Shown piece by piece: positions 18,593-27,269 of a stretch of DNA of 64,000 bases. A program made the translations under genes and the position numbers. Each line of letters opens with the position of its first letter. Position 1 is the first letter of the stretch. The notes under the pieces are model-generated. The model was not told the origin of the DNA. It did no database searches and saw only the letters and a program-made list of their open reading frames with translations. The DNA is from Spirilliplanes yamanashiensis (lineage in GTDB: Bacteria; Actinomycetota; Actinomycetes; Mycobacteriales; Micromonosporaceae): contig NZ_BOOY01000039.1 of assembly GCF_016863475.1 (NCBI RefSeq), forward strand, positions 1 through 64,000, written 5' to 3'.

Positions 18593-19860
18593 TCAGGGGC
18601 GCTCGGTCTCCTGGCGCACGCTCTCCGCCGCCCGGCCGGCTCACGTACGGCACCACCTGGAAGTCCGCGGTCAGCTCGCGCGGCGTCAGCCGGGTCAGCA
18701 CGTACCCCCGCTGGTTGTTCCAGAAGCGCAGGTGCGGGTTCACCCGCAGGAACGCGTTCGACCGCGGGTCGGCGTCCGCGCCGTCGCCGGTGGACGTGAT
18801 CGACGAGCAGACCAGCTCGCTGCCGACCGTGCGCGAGCCCGGGTCGGCGTGGTCGAGCTTCAGGTCGCTCGCCCAGTGGGCGTGCACGTCGCCGGTGAGC
18901 ACGACCGGGTTGCGCACCCGGGCGCCCAGCCAGCCGCGGGTGATCCGGTCGCGGGACGCGGTGTAGCCGTCCCACGCGTCCTGGCTGGTGACCGTGGCGG
19001 GGCCGGCGTCGCGGTCGCGCCGGGCGAAGAAGACCTGCTGGCCCAGGACGTCCCAGCGGGCGCGCGAGCGGTGGAAGCCGTCGACCAGCCAGCGCTCCTG
19101 CCCCAGCCCACCCGGCGGTACAGCTGCATGCGTGGTCGTCCCACACCACCAGCCACGGCGCGGCGGCGTGCGCGGCCTGCAGGTCGGCGTCGGCCTTGTA
19201 CTGGGCGTGCCGCTGCCGGTAGTTCGCCAGGGTGCGGGTCTCCGGGCCGTCGTGGTCGCGGGGGTTGCCGCCGGGCACCACATACTGGCCGGCGGCGTAC
19301 TCGTACTGGTAGTCGCCCAGGTGCAGCACCAGGTCGGGGCTCCTGCTCGGCCAGGCGCCGGCACGCCGTGAAGTACCCGTGCTCGTACTGCGAGCAGGAC
19401 ACGAACGCCATCGCCAGCGCCGGGGGCAGCTGCCACGGCGGGGGAGCGGTGCGGGTGCGCCCCACCGGCGACACCCACCGCTCGGCGCGGAACCGGTAGA
19501 AGAACTCGCGGCCCGCGCCGAGGCCGCTCAGCTCGACGTGCACGGCGTGCGCCGACCCGGGCCGGGCGACGGCCGTGCCCGCCGCACGACGTGCCGGAAC
19601 CGCTCGTCGGCCGCGAGTTCCCAGGTCACGGGCACGGCGCGGGCGGGCATGCCACCGAGGCCGTCGCCGGCGAGCGGCTCGACGGCCAGCCGGGTCCAGA
19701 GGACGACGCCGTCGGGGGACGGGTCGCCGGACGCGACGCCCAGCGTGAACGGGTCGGCGCGCAGCGGCCGGGCCGCCGCCGCCCCGGCCGTGCCGGGCAG
19801 CGTCGCGACCGCGCCCGTGGCGGCCGCCGAGACGATGAGGGTGCGTCCGGTGAGAGACAT
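18593..19860 (-). pseudogene. Alkaline phosphatase D (PhoD-like), multiply frameshifted
   Basis: Pieces of one PhoD-type phosphatase follow each other in different frames. Start ATG 19860, signal-like N-terminus, then [23 protein letters not shown] down to about 19560; frame change; [19 protein letters not shown] to FVSCSQYEHGYF at about 19540-19345; frame change; HLGDYQYEYAAG to WLVVWDDH at about 19325-19140; frame change and an apparent loss of about 80-90 residues; then QERWLVDG, VLTGDVHAHW, NNQRGYVLTRLTP and YVSRPG to about 18630, with a last shift giving the usual end RQETERP. At least four lesions plus a deletion mean no functional protein. A cluster of sequencing errors cannot be excluded, but the deletion argues for a true pseudogene. 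Confidence 0.85.
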
Positions 19861-19993
19861 GCCCCGACCCTCACCAACGTCGATGGATTCGGCTTGAATC
19901 CGGGGCCAACTCCGCCGGGCGGCTGCGCCACGAGGTGTCGTTCTGTCGATCCCCGGTGGGCGCAGCGTGACGGCATCGGCCATATTGGGCTCC

Positions 19994-22252
19994 GTGACAT
20001 CCCCTCAGAATCTCGACGAACGATTCCGGGAGTCCGTCGCGGCGCTGTCCGCCCCCGAGCACCGGCGCGCCGCCGACGAACCCGTGCGCGACGGCGCCGC
20101 CCTCACCGGCGACCGGGCCGCCGCGCTCTTCGACGCCCAGCTCACCGCCCGCCACCTCGACCTCGCCGCCCGCTGGCTGCGCAGCTTCGGCGAGGGCTGG
20201 CACACCGTCGGCTCCGCCGGGCACGAGGGCGACGCCGCCGTCGCCGCCGCCCTGCGGCCCACCGACCCGGCCCTGCTGCACACCCGCTCCGCCGGGTTCT
20301 GGTGCGCCCGTGCCGCCCAGGCGCGCCCCGCCGCCGACCCCGACGGCGACATCCCCGACCCGCTCACCGAGGCCGCCCGCGACGTGCTGCGCGGCGTCGT
20401 CGCGTCCGCCGCCGAGCCGGGCGCCGGCGGCCGGCGCAAGGTGTTCGGCAGCGCCGAGCTCAACGTCGTGCCCACCGCCGCCACCGACGGCGCGCACCTG
20501 CCCCGCGCCGTCGGGCTCGGCTGGGCGATCGGCCGCTCCGGGCCCGGCGACACCCGCTGGCCCGACGACGCCCTCGTCGTGTGCGAGTTCGGCGACGCCG
20601 CCCTCGACCGGGCCGCCGCCGCCACCGCCCTGGCCACCGCCGGCCGGTACGCCCACACCGGCGAGCCCCTGCCGCTGCTGCTCGTCTGCGCCGACAACGG
20701 CTGGGGCGGCGCCGTGCGCACCCCCGGCGGCTGGACCGAGGCCACCCTGCGCGGCCGGCCCGGGCTGCGCTACAGCTGGGCGGACGGGTGCGACCTCGTC
20801 GCCGCGTACGAGGGCGCCCGCGAGGCCGCCGACTGGGTGCGCGAGCACCGCCGCCCCGCCGTGCTGCACCTGTCCACCGTGCGGCTGCTCGGCCACGACG
20901 GCGGCGACGCCGAGGCGTACCGGCCGGCCGCCGACATCGGCGACGACGCCGGCCGCGACCCGCTCGTCGCCACCGCCCGGCTGCTCGTCGCCGCCGGCCG
21001 CGCCGAACCCGGCGACCTCATCAGCCGCTACGACGAGATCGGCTGGCGGGTCCGCAAGGTCGCCGAGGAGGTCCTCGACGAGCCGAAGATCGCCTCCGGC
21101 GCCGACATCGTCGCCCCGCTCGCCCCGCGCCGCCCCCTGCGCGCCGCCAAGGCCGTCACCGACGCCGCCCACCGCGCCCTCGGGCCCGGCGCCGCCGCCC
21201 GGCAGGCGGCGTTCGGCGGGGCGCTGCCCGAGGACGGCGGCCCGCTCGACCTCGCCCAGACCCTGCACGCCACCCTCGCCGACTGGCTCGTCACCCAGCC
21301 CCGCGGCCTCGTCCTCGGCCCCGGCGTCGCCGGGCGCGGCGGCGAGCACGGCGTCACCCGCGGGCTCGCCGGCGCCTTCCCGGGGCGGGTCGTCGACACC
21401 GCCGCCGACGCGTCCGCCGTCGCCGGGCTGGCGCTCGGCGCCGGGCTCGCCGGGTGGCTGCCCGTCGCCGAGATCGCCGACCTGCACGACACCGGCGCCC
21501 AGCTGCGCGGCGAGGCGGCCGCCCTGTCGTGGCTGTCCACCGGCGCCTGGCGCAACCCGCTCGTCGTCCGGGTGCCCGGCCTCGCCCCTGACCAGGCCGG
21601 TACCGGCATCGACGGCAACGCTGTGGCCGTCCTGCGGGATGTTCCCGGTCTTGTCGTCGCGGTGCCGGCGCGGCCGGCGGACGCCGCGCCGCTGCTGCGC
21701 GCGTGCCTGACCAGCGCTGCCGTCGACGGCAGCGTCTGCGTCGTCGTCGAGCCCGCCGCCCTGTACCGCGAGCGCGACCTGCTCGAACCCGGCGACGGCG
21801 GCTGGCTCGCCCCGTACGCGCCGCCCGGCGGCTGGGCCGGCGCCCACGTGCCCGTCGGCCGCGCCCGCACCTACACCGTCGGCGGCGCCGACGACCTCAC
21901 CATCGTCACCTTCGGCGCCGGAGTGCGGCTGTCCCTGCGCGTCGCCGCCCGCCTGGCCGCCGAGGGGTACGGCTCCCGCGTCGTCGACCTGCGCTGGCTC
22001 GCCCCGCTGCCCGTGGCCGACATCGTGCGCGAATCCGCCGCCACCGGCCGCGTCCTGGTCGTCGACGAGACCCGCCGCTCCGGCGGCGCCGGCGAGGGCG
22101 TCCTGGCCGCCCTCGTCGACGGCGGCTACGTCGGCGCCGCCCGCCGCATCGCCGCCGCCGACAGCCTCGTTCCGGCCGGACCGGCGGCACGGCACGTCCT
22201 CATCGGGGAAGATGCGATCACACAGGGTGCCCGCACGCTGTTGGCGCGGTAA
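19994..22252 (+). CDS. Fused alpha-beta thiamine-diphosphate dehydrogenase E1 (branched-chain keto-acid type)
   Basis: A 752-residue single chain. The N-terminal half is an E1-alpha-like domain with the ThDP signature GDAALDR starting at G200 and ending near Asn235 (CADNGWGGA). The C-terminal half is an E1-beta/transketolase pyrimidine-binding domain (about 420-570) and transketolase C-terminal domain (about 610-745, [13 protein letters not shown]). The likely reaction is oxidative decarboxylation of a 2-oxo acid, but no E2 or E3 gene is adjacent and substrate is open. GTG at 19994 is chosen since upstream codons add nothing conserved. It is divergent from phoD by 133 bp. Confidence 0.85.
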   Translation: MTSPQNLDERFRESVAALSAPEHRRAADEPVRDGAALTGDRAAALFDAQLTARHLDLAARWLRSFGEGWHTVGSAGHEGDAAVAAALRPTDPALLHTRSAGFWCARAAQARPAADPDGDIPDPLTEAARDVLRGVVASAAEPGAGGRRKVFGSAELNVVPTAATDGAHLPRAVGLGWAIGRSGPGDTRWPDDALVVCEFGDAALDRAAAATALATAGRYAHTGEPLPLLLVCADNGWGGAVRTPGGWTEATLRGRPGLRYSWADGCDLVAAYEGAREAADWVREHRRPAVLHLSTVRLLGHDGGDAEAYRPAADIGDDAGRDPLVATARLLVAAGRAEPGDLISRYDEIGWRVRKVAEEVLDEPKIASGADIVAPLAPRRPLRAAKAVTDAAHRALGPGAAARQAAFGGALPEDGGPLDLAQTLHATLADWLVTQPRGLVLGPGVAGRGGEHGVTRGLAGAFPGRVVDTAADASAVAGLALGAGLAGWLPVAEIADLHDTGAQLRGEAAALSWLSTGAWRNPLVVRVPGLAPDQAGTGIDGNAVAVLRDVPGLVVAVPARPADAAPLLRACLTSAAVDGSVCVVVEPAALYRERDLLEPGDGGWLAPYAPPGGWAGAHVPVGRARTYTVGGADDLTIVTFGAGVRLSLRVAARLAAEGYGSRVVDLRWLAPLPVADIVRESAATGRVLVVDETRRSGGAGEGVLAALVDGGYVGAARRIAAADSLVPAGPAARHVLIGEDAITQGARTLLAR

Positions 22253-22361
22253 ATTGCCCGGACGCCCGGTGCGCCACTTGCGTACCACGGGTTTGATGTG
22301 TGGACTACGCGGGTGGGTCGGCGACAGCCGCCCGACCCGGACGACAAGGAGGCACGCGACA

Positions 22362-22799
22362 GTGAGCGCGACCGCAGGCCAGGCCGCCGACGGCGTACGA
22401 AGCCTGGCGGACCGGTTCGGCATCGAGCCGGGCATGGTGGTCATGGAGATGGGCTACGACGACGACGTCGACGAGGATCTCCGCGACGCCCTGGCCGACC
22501 GCTGCGGCGAACTGGTCGACGAGGACACCGACGAGGTCGTGGACGCGGTCCTCCTGTGGTACCGCGACGGCGACGGCGACCTGTTCGAGGTCCTCACCGA
22601 CGCCCTCGGCCCCCTCGCCGACACCGGCGTCGTCTGGCTGGTGACCCCGAAGGCGGGCCGCGACGGCCACGTCGAACCCTCGGACATCAGCGAGTCCGCC
22701 CCCACCGCCGGCCTGCAGCAGACCTCCACGGTCAACGCCGGCAAGGACTGGACCGCCGCCCGCCTCGTGACCCCGCGCGGAGCCCGGAAGTCGAAGTGA
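22362..22799 (+). CDS. DUF3052 family protein
   Basis: A 145-residue conserved actinobacterial protein of the DUF3052 family. Visible features are RFGIEPGMVVMEMGYDDD near the N-terminus and a strongly acidic surface. Function is not established. GTG start at 22362 with AAGGAGG (22346-22352) at ideal spacing. Its stop overlaps the peroxiredoxin start by 4 nt, so the two are a coupled pair, suggesting a link to redox or general stress physiology (inference). Confidence 0.92.
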   Translation: MSATAGQAADGVRSLADRFGIEPGMVVMEMGYDDDVDEDLRDALADRCGELVDEDTDEVVDAVLLWYRDGDGDLFEVLTDALGPLADTGVVWLVTPKAGRDGHVEPSDISESAPTAGLQQTSTVNAGKDWTAARLVTPRGARKSK

Positions 22800-23248
22800 C
22801 CGGGCGCACCGCGCCCCCGTTCACCCTGCGCGACCAGCACAACCAGCCGGTCGCGCTGCACGACTTCCGCGGCCGCAAAGCCGTGCTGCTGGTCTTCTAC
22901 CCGTTCGCCTTCTCCCGCACCTGCGAGGGTGAACTGGGCGAGATCCGCGACAACCTGGCGCTCTACCAGAACGAGACGGTCCAGGTCCTGACCGTCAGCT
23001 GCGACTCGGTGTACACCCACCGGGTCTGGGCCGAGCAGGAGAAGTTCACCTTCCCGCTGCTGGCCGACTTCTGGCCGCACGGCGAGACCGCCCGCGCCTA
23101 CGACGCCTTCGACCCCACCGGCGGCTTCGCCAACCGCGGCACCTTCCTCATCGACCCCGCCGGCCTGATCCGCTTCGCCGAACTCCTCGGCCCCGGCGAC
23201 ACCCGCGACCAGTCCGTGTGGCGGGCGGCGCTGGACGCCCTGGACTGA
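22796..23248 (+). CDS. Peroxiredoxin, AhpE-like
   Basis: A 150-residue thiol peroxidase reducing hydrogen peroxide or organic peroxides. The thioredoxin-fold core and the active-site segment YPFAFSRTCEGEL are present, with peroxidatic Cys43; canonical AhpE has TGIC there, so the preceding residues are Ser-Arg-Thr. A second Cys at 69 (VSCDS) is not at a typical resolving position, so the enzyme probably acts as a 1-Cys type with an external thiol. Overlaps DUF3052 by GTGA. tRNA-Val follows 57 nt later. Confidence 0.92.
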   Translation: MTGRTAPPFTLRDQHNQPVALHDFRGRKAVLLVFYPFAFSRTCEGELGEIRDNLALYQNETVQVLTVSCDSVYTHRVWAEQEKFTFPLLADFWPHGETARAYDAFDPTGGFANRGTFLIDPAGLIRFAELLGPGDTRDQSVWRAALDALD

Positions 23249-23305
23249 AAACATGTCCTTCGCGGGGGGTCCGGGCGGCACGGTAGGCTGTCGGCTCCCG
23301 GTCAG

Positions 23306-23380
23306 GGGCGCGTAGCTCAGCGGAAGAGCACTCGCCTTACAAGCGAGGGGTCGCAGGTTCGAACCCTGCCGCGCCCACCA
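23306..23380 (+). tRNA. tRNA-Val (anticodon TAC)
   Basis: A 75-nt cloverleaf with CCA encoded. The 7-bp acceptor stem GGGCGCG pairs with CGCGCCC, the D arm starts GTAGCTC, the anticodon stem CTCGC/GCGAG closes loop CTTACAA with anticodon TAC, and the T arm is GCAGG-TTCGAAC-CCTGC. No repeat of its 3' end was seen elsewhere in the window, so there is no sign of an integrated element here. Confidence 0.95.
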
Positions 23381-23789
23381 CCCCACACCTGTCACGGCAT
23401 AGGGTTCCCGACCAGAGCCACCGGGCGGCGCTGGCGCACACCCGGCCGGACCGCCGCCTTCTGGCTGCTCCTGGGCTGTGGGCTCATCGCGGCCGGCCTC
23501 GTGCGGATCGCCGGGGCGGCGGGTCATCTCGGGGCTGACGCCGCCTTCTGGGGGAGTCCGCTGCCGTTCGGGCTGTGCGGGGCGGCGCTGGTCGGCTTCC
23601 GGCCACACCGGGAGGCCCTAACGGCTCGCTGACCTGGCCTTCCCGAGCCTGTCGGGCTGGTCGGGCGCTTGCTGTCGTGAAGGTCCTGCGGTGGGCCGTG
23701 ATGATCGCGGTCGGCGTGGCCGCCGTCGCCGCGTTCCTCATCGGCTACCTGCTGGCCTGACGGCTCTCAGGGTGGTGCCGGGCCGGTCG
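23381..23789. other. Gene-poor stretch after tRNA-Val, with a membrane-protein-like fragment
   Basis: From about 23402 to 23632 one frame reads as hydrophobic protein (FWLLLGCGLIAAGLV and SPLPFGLCGAALVGF) but has no ATG or GTG start before its middle and runs back into the tRNA; it looks like a gene remnant. A 27-codon frame from GTG 23677 to 23760 (WAVMIAVGVAAVAAFLIGYLLA) could be a single-helix peptide but has no ribosome site. I call neither a gene. Confidence 0.4.
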
Positions 23790-23981
23790 ATGGGCGGGAG
23801 CGTGGAGTTCCTGACGGCTTCGGCCTGCCTGGCGGCGATCGCGGGCTTCTACCTGGTCAACCAGTGGTTGGTCGAGCGTAAGCGGTTGGATCATCGGCCG
23901 TGGTTCGTGCCCAGCCTGTGGGGGCCGGTGGGCACCGTGCTGATCATTCTGGCGAGGCCGGTCGGCTGGCGGCACCGCTGA
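23790..23981 (+). CDS. Small membrane protein, unknown
   Basis: A 63-residue frame with two hydrophobic segments (FLTASACLAAIAGFYLV near the start and GPVGTVLIILA near the end) separated by a basic loop (VERKRLDHRPW). This looks like a two-helix membrane protein. The ATG at 23790 has no strong ribosome site; a GTG at 23802 follows GGGAG closely. It ends inside the 3' end of the convergent DUF6069 gene (38-nt overlap), which lowers confidence. Confidence 0.4.
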   Translation: MGGSVEFLTASACLAAIAGFYLVNQWLVERKRLDHRPWFVPSLWGPVGTVLIILARPVGWRHR

Positions 23982-24375
23982 GGCAGTAGGTCAGGGCCGG
24001 GATCATCACCGCCGCGGGCACGAGGTGCAGCGCGACGAGCGCGACCACGGTGCCCCCGGCCGCCCCGGACAGCACGGGCGGGATCAGCGAGAGTGCGGCC
24101 AGCGACACCGCCGTCCACAGGAACCGGTCGGCGGGGCGGGTGCTCCACCGCCGGTACCCGGCGGCGACGGCGATGCCCACGGCGGAGAAGAAGGCGGTCA
24201 CGACGGCGAAGCCTGCGGTGGGGATGGTCTCGCCGCCGGCGGGGATCTGGAAGTGGACGCCGGCGGCGCGGGCGAGGGTGGCGGCGAGGGCGGTGGCCGC
24301 CACCGCCGTGAGCAGGGCGGCGGCGCCGGTGGCGGCGAGGCCGCGGCGTGCCGGGGTGGCGATCGTGCTGGTCAT
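23944..24375 (-). CDS. DUF6069 family membrane protein
   Basis: A 143-residue membrane protein with four hydrophobic helices, as in the DUF6069 family (TPARRGLAATGAAALLTAV; AGGETIPTAGFAVVTAFFS; SLAALSLIPPVLSGA; HLVPAAVMIPALTYCL). It lies 52 nt downstream of a sigma factor gene on the same strand and is likely co-transcribed; it may be a target or partner of that factor. Function unknown. Confidence 0.8.
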   Translation of the reverse strand: MTSTIATPARRGLAATGAAALLTAVAATALAATLARAAGVHFQIPAGGETIPTAGFAVVTAFFSAVGIAVAAGYRRWSTRPADRFLWTAVSLAALSLIPPVLSGAAGGTVVALVALHLVPAAVMIPALTYCLSGAASRPASPE

Positions 24376-24427
24376 GGCGGTGCTCCGGAGGTAGGGCGAG
24401 GGGCGCGGAGGCCGTCGCGCGCCGGGA

Positions 24428-25420
24428 CTACGCGGAGGCCGGGAGGCGGTCCGGGAGGCCCAAGGACGCGAACCGGTCCGCGCCGAAGATGACGACCTCG
24501 GTGATGCGGCCGCCGGTGATGCGCAGGACGTCGATCGTCAGGGGCAGGTACGCGTTCTCCTGCTCCCGCCAGTGGTAGAAGGCGGCGGCGGGCTGGCGGT
24601 TCACGGCGGTGGGGACGGCGCGCAGGCCCGTCATCTCGGCGAAGCCGTCGGCGACCCAGTCGGCGATGACCGCGTCGCGGCCGACGTGCACGCCGGGTGT
24701 CGGGGGCATCGCGAAGCGGACGTCGTCGCGCAGCATCGCGGTGATGGCGGGGATGTCGACGGTGACGCTGGCGTCGGTGAAGCGGCGGACCAGGTCGCGC
24801 GTCCGGGCGTCCGGTTCGCCGCCGGTCCAGTCCTGTCGCTCGGCGGGCAGGTGGTCGCGCATGCCGGCGCGGGCCCGCTGCAGGGCGCTGTTGACCGAGT
24901 TGACGGAGTCGCCGAGCAGCTCCGCGACGTCCTTCGCCGGCCAGCCCAGCACGTCGCGCAGGATCAGCACGGCCCGCGGGCGCGGGGCCAGGTGCTGGAC
25001 CGCCACCACGTACGCCAGCTCGATGGTCTCCCGGGCGACGGCGGCGGCCTCCGGCGCGTCGGCGTCGCCGGCGGGCAGCTCGTCGAGCAGCCGGTCCGGG
25101 TACGGCTGAAGCCACCGCACCTCGCCGCCGGTGGCCGGCTCCGGGCGGCACCGGGCGAGCAGGTCCAGGCAGGCGTTGGTGGCGATCCGGTACAGCCAGG
25201 CCCGGAACGTGGACCGGCCGGCGAAGGTCTCCCGCCGCCGCCAGGCCCGCAGGAACGTCTCCTGCACGGTGTCCTCGGCGTCCTCGAACGACCCGAGCAT
25301 CCGGTAGCAGTGCACGTGCAGTTCCCGCCGGTGGCGCTGCGCCAGCCCGGTGAACGCCGGCTCGTCGACCTCGCCCAGCCCGCCCGGGGCCGGGTCCTCC
25401 AGCCGCGTGTCCGCACCCAT
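24428..25420 (-). CDS. ECF sigma factor with SnoaL-like C-terminal domain (SigG-like)
   Basis: A 330-residue sigma factor. Region 2 is seen at about 30-95 (YRMLGSFEDAEDTVQETFLRAWRR, TFRAWLYRIATNACLDLL), region 4 at about 145-195 (LAPRPRAVLILRDVLGWPAKDVAELLGDSVNSVNSALQ), and a SnoaL/NTF2-like domain at about 205-325. Such fused domains probably sense a ligand or regulate activity. The closest named type is SigG of actinobacteria. ATG at 25420 has GGAAGG upstream; GTG at 25423 is an alternative. Operon with the DUF6069 gene. Confidence 0.9.
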   Translation of the reverse strand: MGADTRLEDPAPGGLGEVDEPAFTGLAQRHRRELHVHCYRMLGSFEDAEDTVQETFLRAWRRRETFAGRSTFRAWLYRIATNACLDLLARCRPEPATGGEVRWLQPYPDRLLDELPAGDADAPEAAAVARETIELAYVVAVQHLAPRPRAVLILRDVLGWPAKDVAELLGDSVNSVNSALQRARAGMRDHLPAERQDWTGGEPDARTRDLVRRFTDASVTVDIPAITAMLRDDVRFAMPPTPGVHVGRDAVIADWVADGFAEMTGLRAVPTAVNRQPAAAFYHWREQENAYLPLTIDVLRITGGRITEVVIFGADRFASLGLPDRLPASA

Positions 25421-25490
25421 CACGTCATCCTTCCGTCCCGTCGTGTCCGTCGCAGGTGAGACGGCGGTGGGGGCGGAAACTCATCACCGG

Positions 25491-25916
25491 TCACCCGGCG
25501 GCGCCGCCGCGGGGACCGCGCAGGTGCTCGGCGTACGACATGACCACGGTGACCGCGACGGGCACGGCGAGCGTCCACCAGGCGCCGTAGACGATGCCGA
25601 ACACGACGGCGACGGGGATGCCCAGCCCCAGCGTCAGGCACCCGGCCACCGCGGCCGGCGGGATGTCGTCGTCGTCCGGCTCGGCCGGCGGGGGGACGGC
25701 CGGCGGCAGCGGCGGGTGCGGCGCGGGCAGGTCGGCGAAGACGCGCAGCAGCTCGGCGCGGGTGCGGGCCCGATCGCAGGCGTCGACCCGCTGCTCGAAC
25801 TCGGCGGGGTCGAGCCGCTGGGCGGTCAGGTGGGACTCCAGCGCCTCGATCGCCAGCTGGCGCTCGGGCACGCCGATGCGCAGGTCCGTCGGTTCGGTGT
25901 CGCCGGCGCCGGTCAC
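25491..25916 (-). CDS. DUF1707 SHOCT-like membrane protein
   Basis: A 141-residue protein with an N-terminal DUF1707 domain (residues 10-55: LRIGVPERQLAIEALESHL, FEQRVDACDRARTRAEL), a Pro/Asp-rich linker and a C-terminal membrane segment (AGCLTLGLGIPVAVVFGIVY and ALAVPVAVTVVM). Function is unknown; DUF1707 proteins are common membrane-associated regulators in actinobacteria. The hexamer TAGGCT lies 7 nt before the GTG at 25916 with no ribosome site, favouring that start and a leaderless message over GTG 25922. Confidence 0.8.
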   Translation of the reverse strand: MTGAGDTEPTDLRIGVPERQLAIEALESHLTAQRLDPAEFEQRVDACDRARTRAELLRVFADLPAPHPPLPPAVPPPAEPDDDDIPPAAVAGCLTLGLGIPVAVVFGIVYGAWWTLAVPVAVTVVMSYAEHLRGPRGGAAG

Positions 25917-25979
25917 GATCACAGCCTAGGGCCGGCAGCGGTGGTGCCGGCGCGCGCCGGACCGCGGCCACGCGCGCGG

Positions 25980-26582
25980 TCAGCGGTCGGGGAAGTCCTC
26001 GCCGAGCAGCGCCCGCAGCCGGCTCAGCGCGCGGGCGCTGCGCATCTTCACCGCCGGCACGGACACGCCGAGGATCGCCGCCACCGCGTCGACGCTGTGG
26101 TCCTCGGCGTGGCGCAGCACCAGGACCGCCCGGTCCTCGACCGGCAGCCGGGCCAGGGCGTCCACCAGGGCCAGGCGCAGCTCCGGGGTCCCGGGCGCCG
26201 GGTCCGGCCGGTCGGGCACGTCGGCCAGGACGACCTCGGCGCCGCGGCAGCGCCGCTGCTGGTCGAAGACGGCGTTCATCAGCACCCGCCGGCTGTACGC
26301 GCGCAGGTTCGTCTCCTCGCGGATGCGGTCCCAGACGGCGTACATGCGGGCGAGGGTGTGCTGGGCGAGGTCCTGGGCGAGGTGCCAGTCCCGGCACATC
26401 AGGTAGGCGCTGCGGCGCAGCCGGGTGCCGTCGGACCGCACGAACGCGGTGAACTCCGCGTCCCGCGCCGCCTTCGCCCTCGGGCGGGCCGCGCCCCGGC
26501 CGCCCGAGGGCGGGTCCGCGGCCGGGGCCGGCGCGTCGGCGGGCGGCGTTGCGGCGGGGGGCGCGGTGCGGGCCTCGGTCAC
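25980..26582 (-). CDS. SigE-family RNA polymerase sigma factor
   Basis: A 200-residue ECF sigma factor of the SigE/SigM-like actinobacterial group. An Ala/Pro-rich leader (1-35) precedes region 2 (FTAFVRSDGTRLRRSAYLMCRDWHLAQDLAQHTL) and region 4 (LPVEDRAVLVLRHAEDHSVDAVAAILGVSVPAVKMRSARALSRL). Its GTG start overlaps the stop of the upstream membrane protein gene by 4 nt, so the two are translated together. That partner, rather than a classical zinc anti-sigma factor, is the only candidate regulator here. Confidence 0.9.
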   Translation of the reverse strand: MTEARTAPPAATPPADAPAPAADPPSGGRGAARPRAKAARDAEFTAFVRSDGTRLRRSAYLMCRDWHLAQDLAQHTLARMYAVWDRIREETNLRAYSRRVLMNAVFDQQRRCRGAEVVLADVPDRPDPAPGTPELRLALVDALARLPVEDRAVLVLRHAEDHSVDAVAAILGVSVPAVKMRSARALSRLRALLGEDFPDR

Positions 26583-27193
26583 AGGACCCCTCCGACCGGG
26601 GCGTCCGGTGCGCACCGGCGGCCGATGACCTGCGCGACGCCGGGCGCCGCCGCGATCCGGGACCGGAACTCGGGGTACCGGTCGGCCGCGTCCAGCCGTA
26701 CCCGGAACGCCTCCGGGAACCGGTCGGCGCCGACCGCGGCGACCAGGTCGGGGTTGTCCGCGTACCGGGCGCGGAACCGCTCGTACGCCTGCTCGCGGCT
26801 CTCGAACAGGTGGGCGCCCACTCGCGGGTCGTCGCGCAGCGCCGCGTCGAGCGCCGTCCGCTGGGCGGGCGTCGCCCCGGCGGCCAGGACGACGACGGCG
26901 TCGGTGGCGCCGATCTCGACGGGCTGCCGCACGCACGACGGCGCGGTCACCGGCTGCACGGCCGCGGCCAGCGTCACGTCCGGGTCCGCCCCCGGTCCCT
27001 CCGCGGACAGGGCCAGGCCGGCCACGGCGCCGAGCACCGCCACCACACCCGCCGCCGCGCCCGCCGCCACCCGCCGACGGCGGCGGCGCAGCCGGCCGCC
27101 CTCCACGATGGCGGCGTCCGCCAGCTCGTCCAGCGCGGCGCCGGGGTCGTCGCCGACCGCCCGGTCGAACTGGTCCCGCAGGTCCGTGGTCAC
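26579..27193 (-). CDS. Membrane protein with FtsX extracellular-domain-like region
   Basis: A 204-residue protein: cytosolic N-terminus (1-40) ending in a run of arginines, one membrane helix (about 42-65) and an outside region. Residues about 95-195 resemble the FtsX extracellular domain (VVVLAAGATPAQRTALDAAL, SREQAYERFRARYADNPDL, PEAFRVRL, GVAQVI). True FtsX has four membrane helices; here there is only one, so it is not the division permease. Two cysteines lie outside (about 87 and 193). It is the first gene of an operon with a SigE-type sigma factor and could be its membrane-bound partner (inference). Confidence 0.8.
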   Translation of the reverse strand: MTTDLRDQFDRAVGDDPGAALDELADAAIVEGGRLRRRRRRVAAGAAAGVVAVLGAVAGLALSAEGPGADPDVTLAAAVQPVTAPSCVRQPVEIGATDAVVVLAAGATPAQRTALDAALRDDPRVGAHLFESREQAYERFRARYADNPDLVAAVGADRFPEAFRVRLDAADRYPEFRSRIAAAPGVAQVIGRRCAPDAPVGGVL

Positions 27194-27269
27194 AGCCGTT
27201 CTCCTCGCCGCCGGTGGCCGGTGCTCTCCCCGGTTATGACGCGGAGCCGCCCGATCGGGTCACACCGGA

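Noticed and set aside
23306-23380. tRNA-Val as an integration site
   Set aside because: No duplicate of the tRNA 3' end and no integrase gene in the window.
23402-23632. Hydrophobic frame after tRNA-Val
   Set aside because: No ATG, GTG or TTG start in frame before its middle and it runs back into the tRNA; treated as a remnant only.
23677-23760. 27-codon single-helix peptide
   Set aside because: Plausible membrane helix but no ribosome site and no supporting context.
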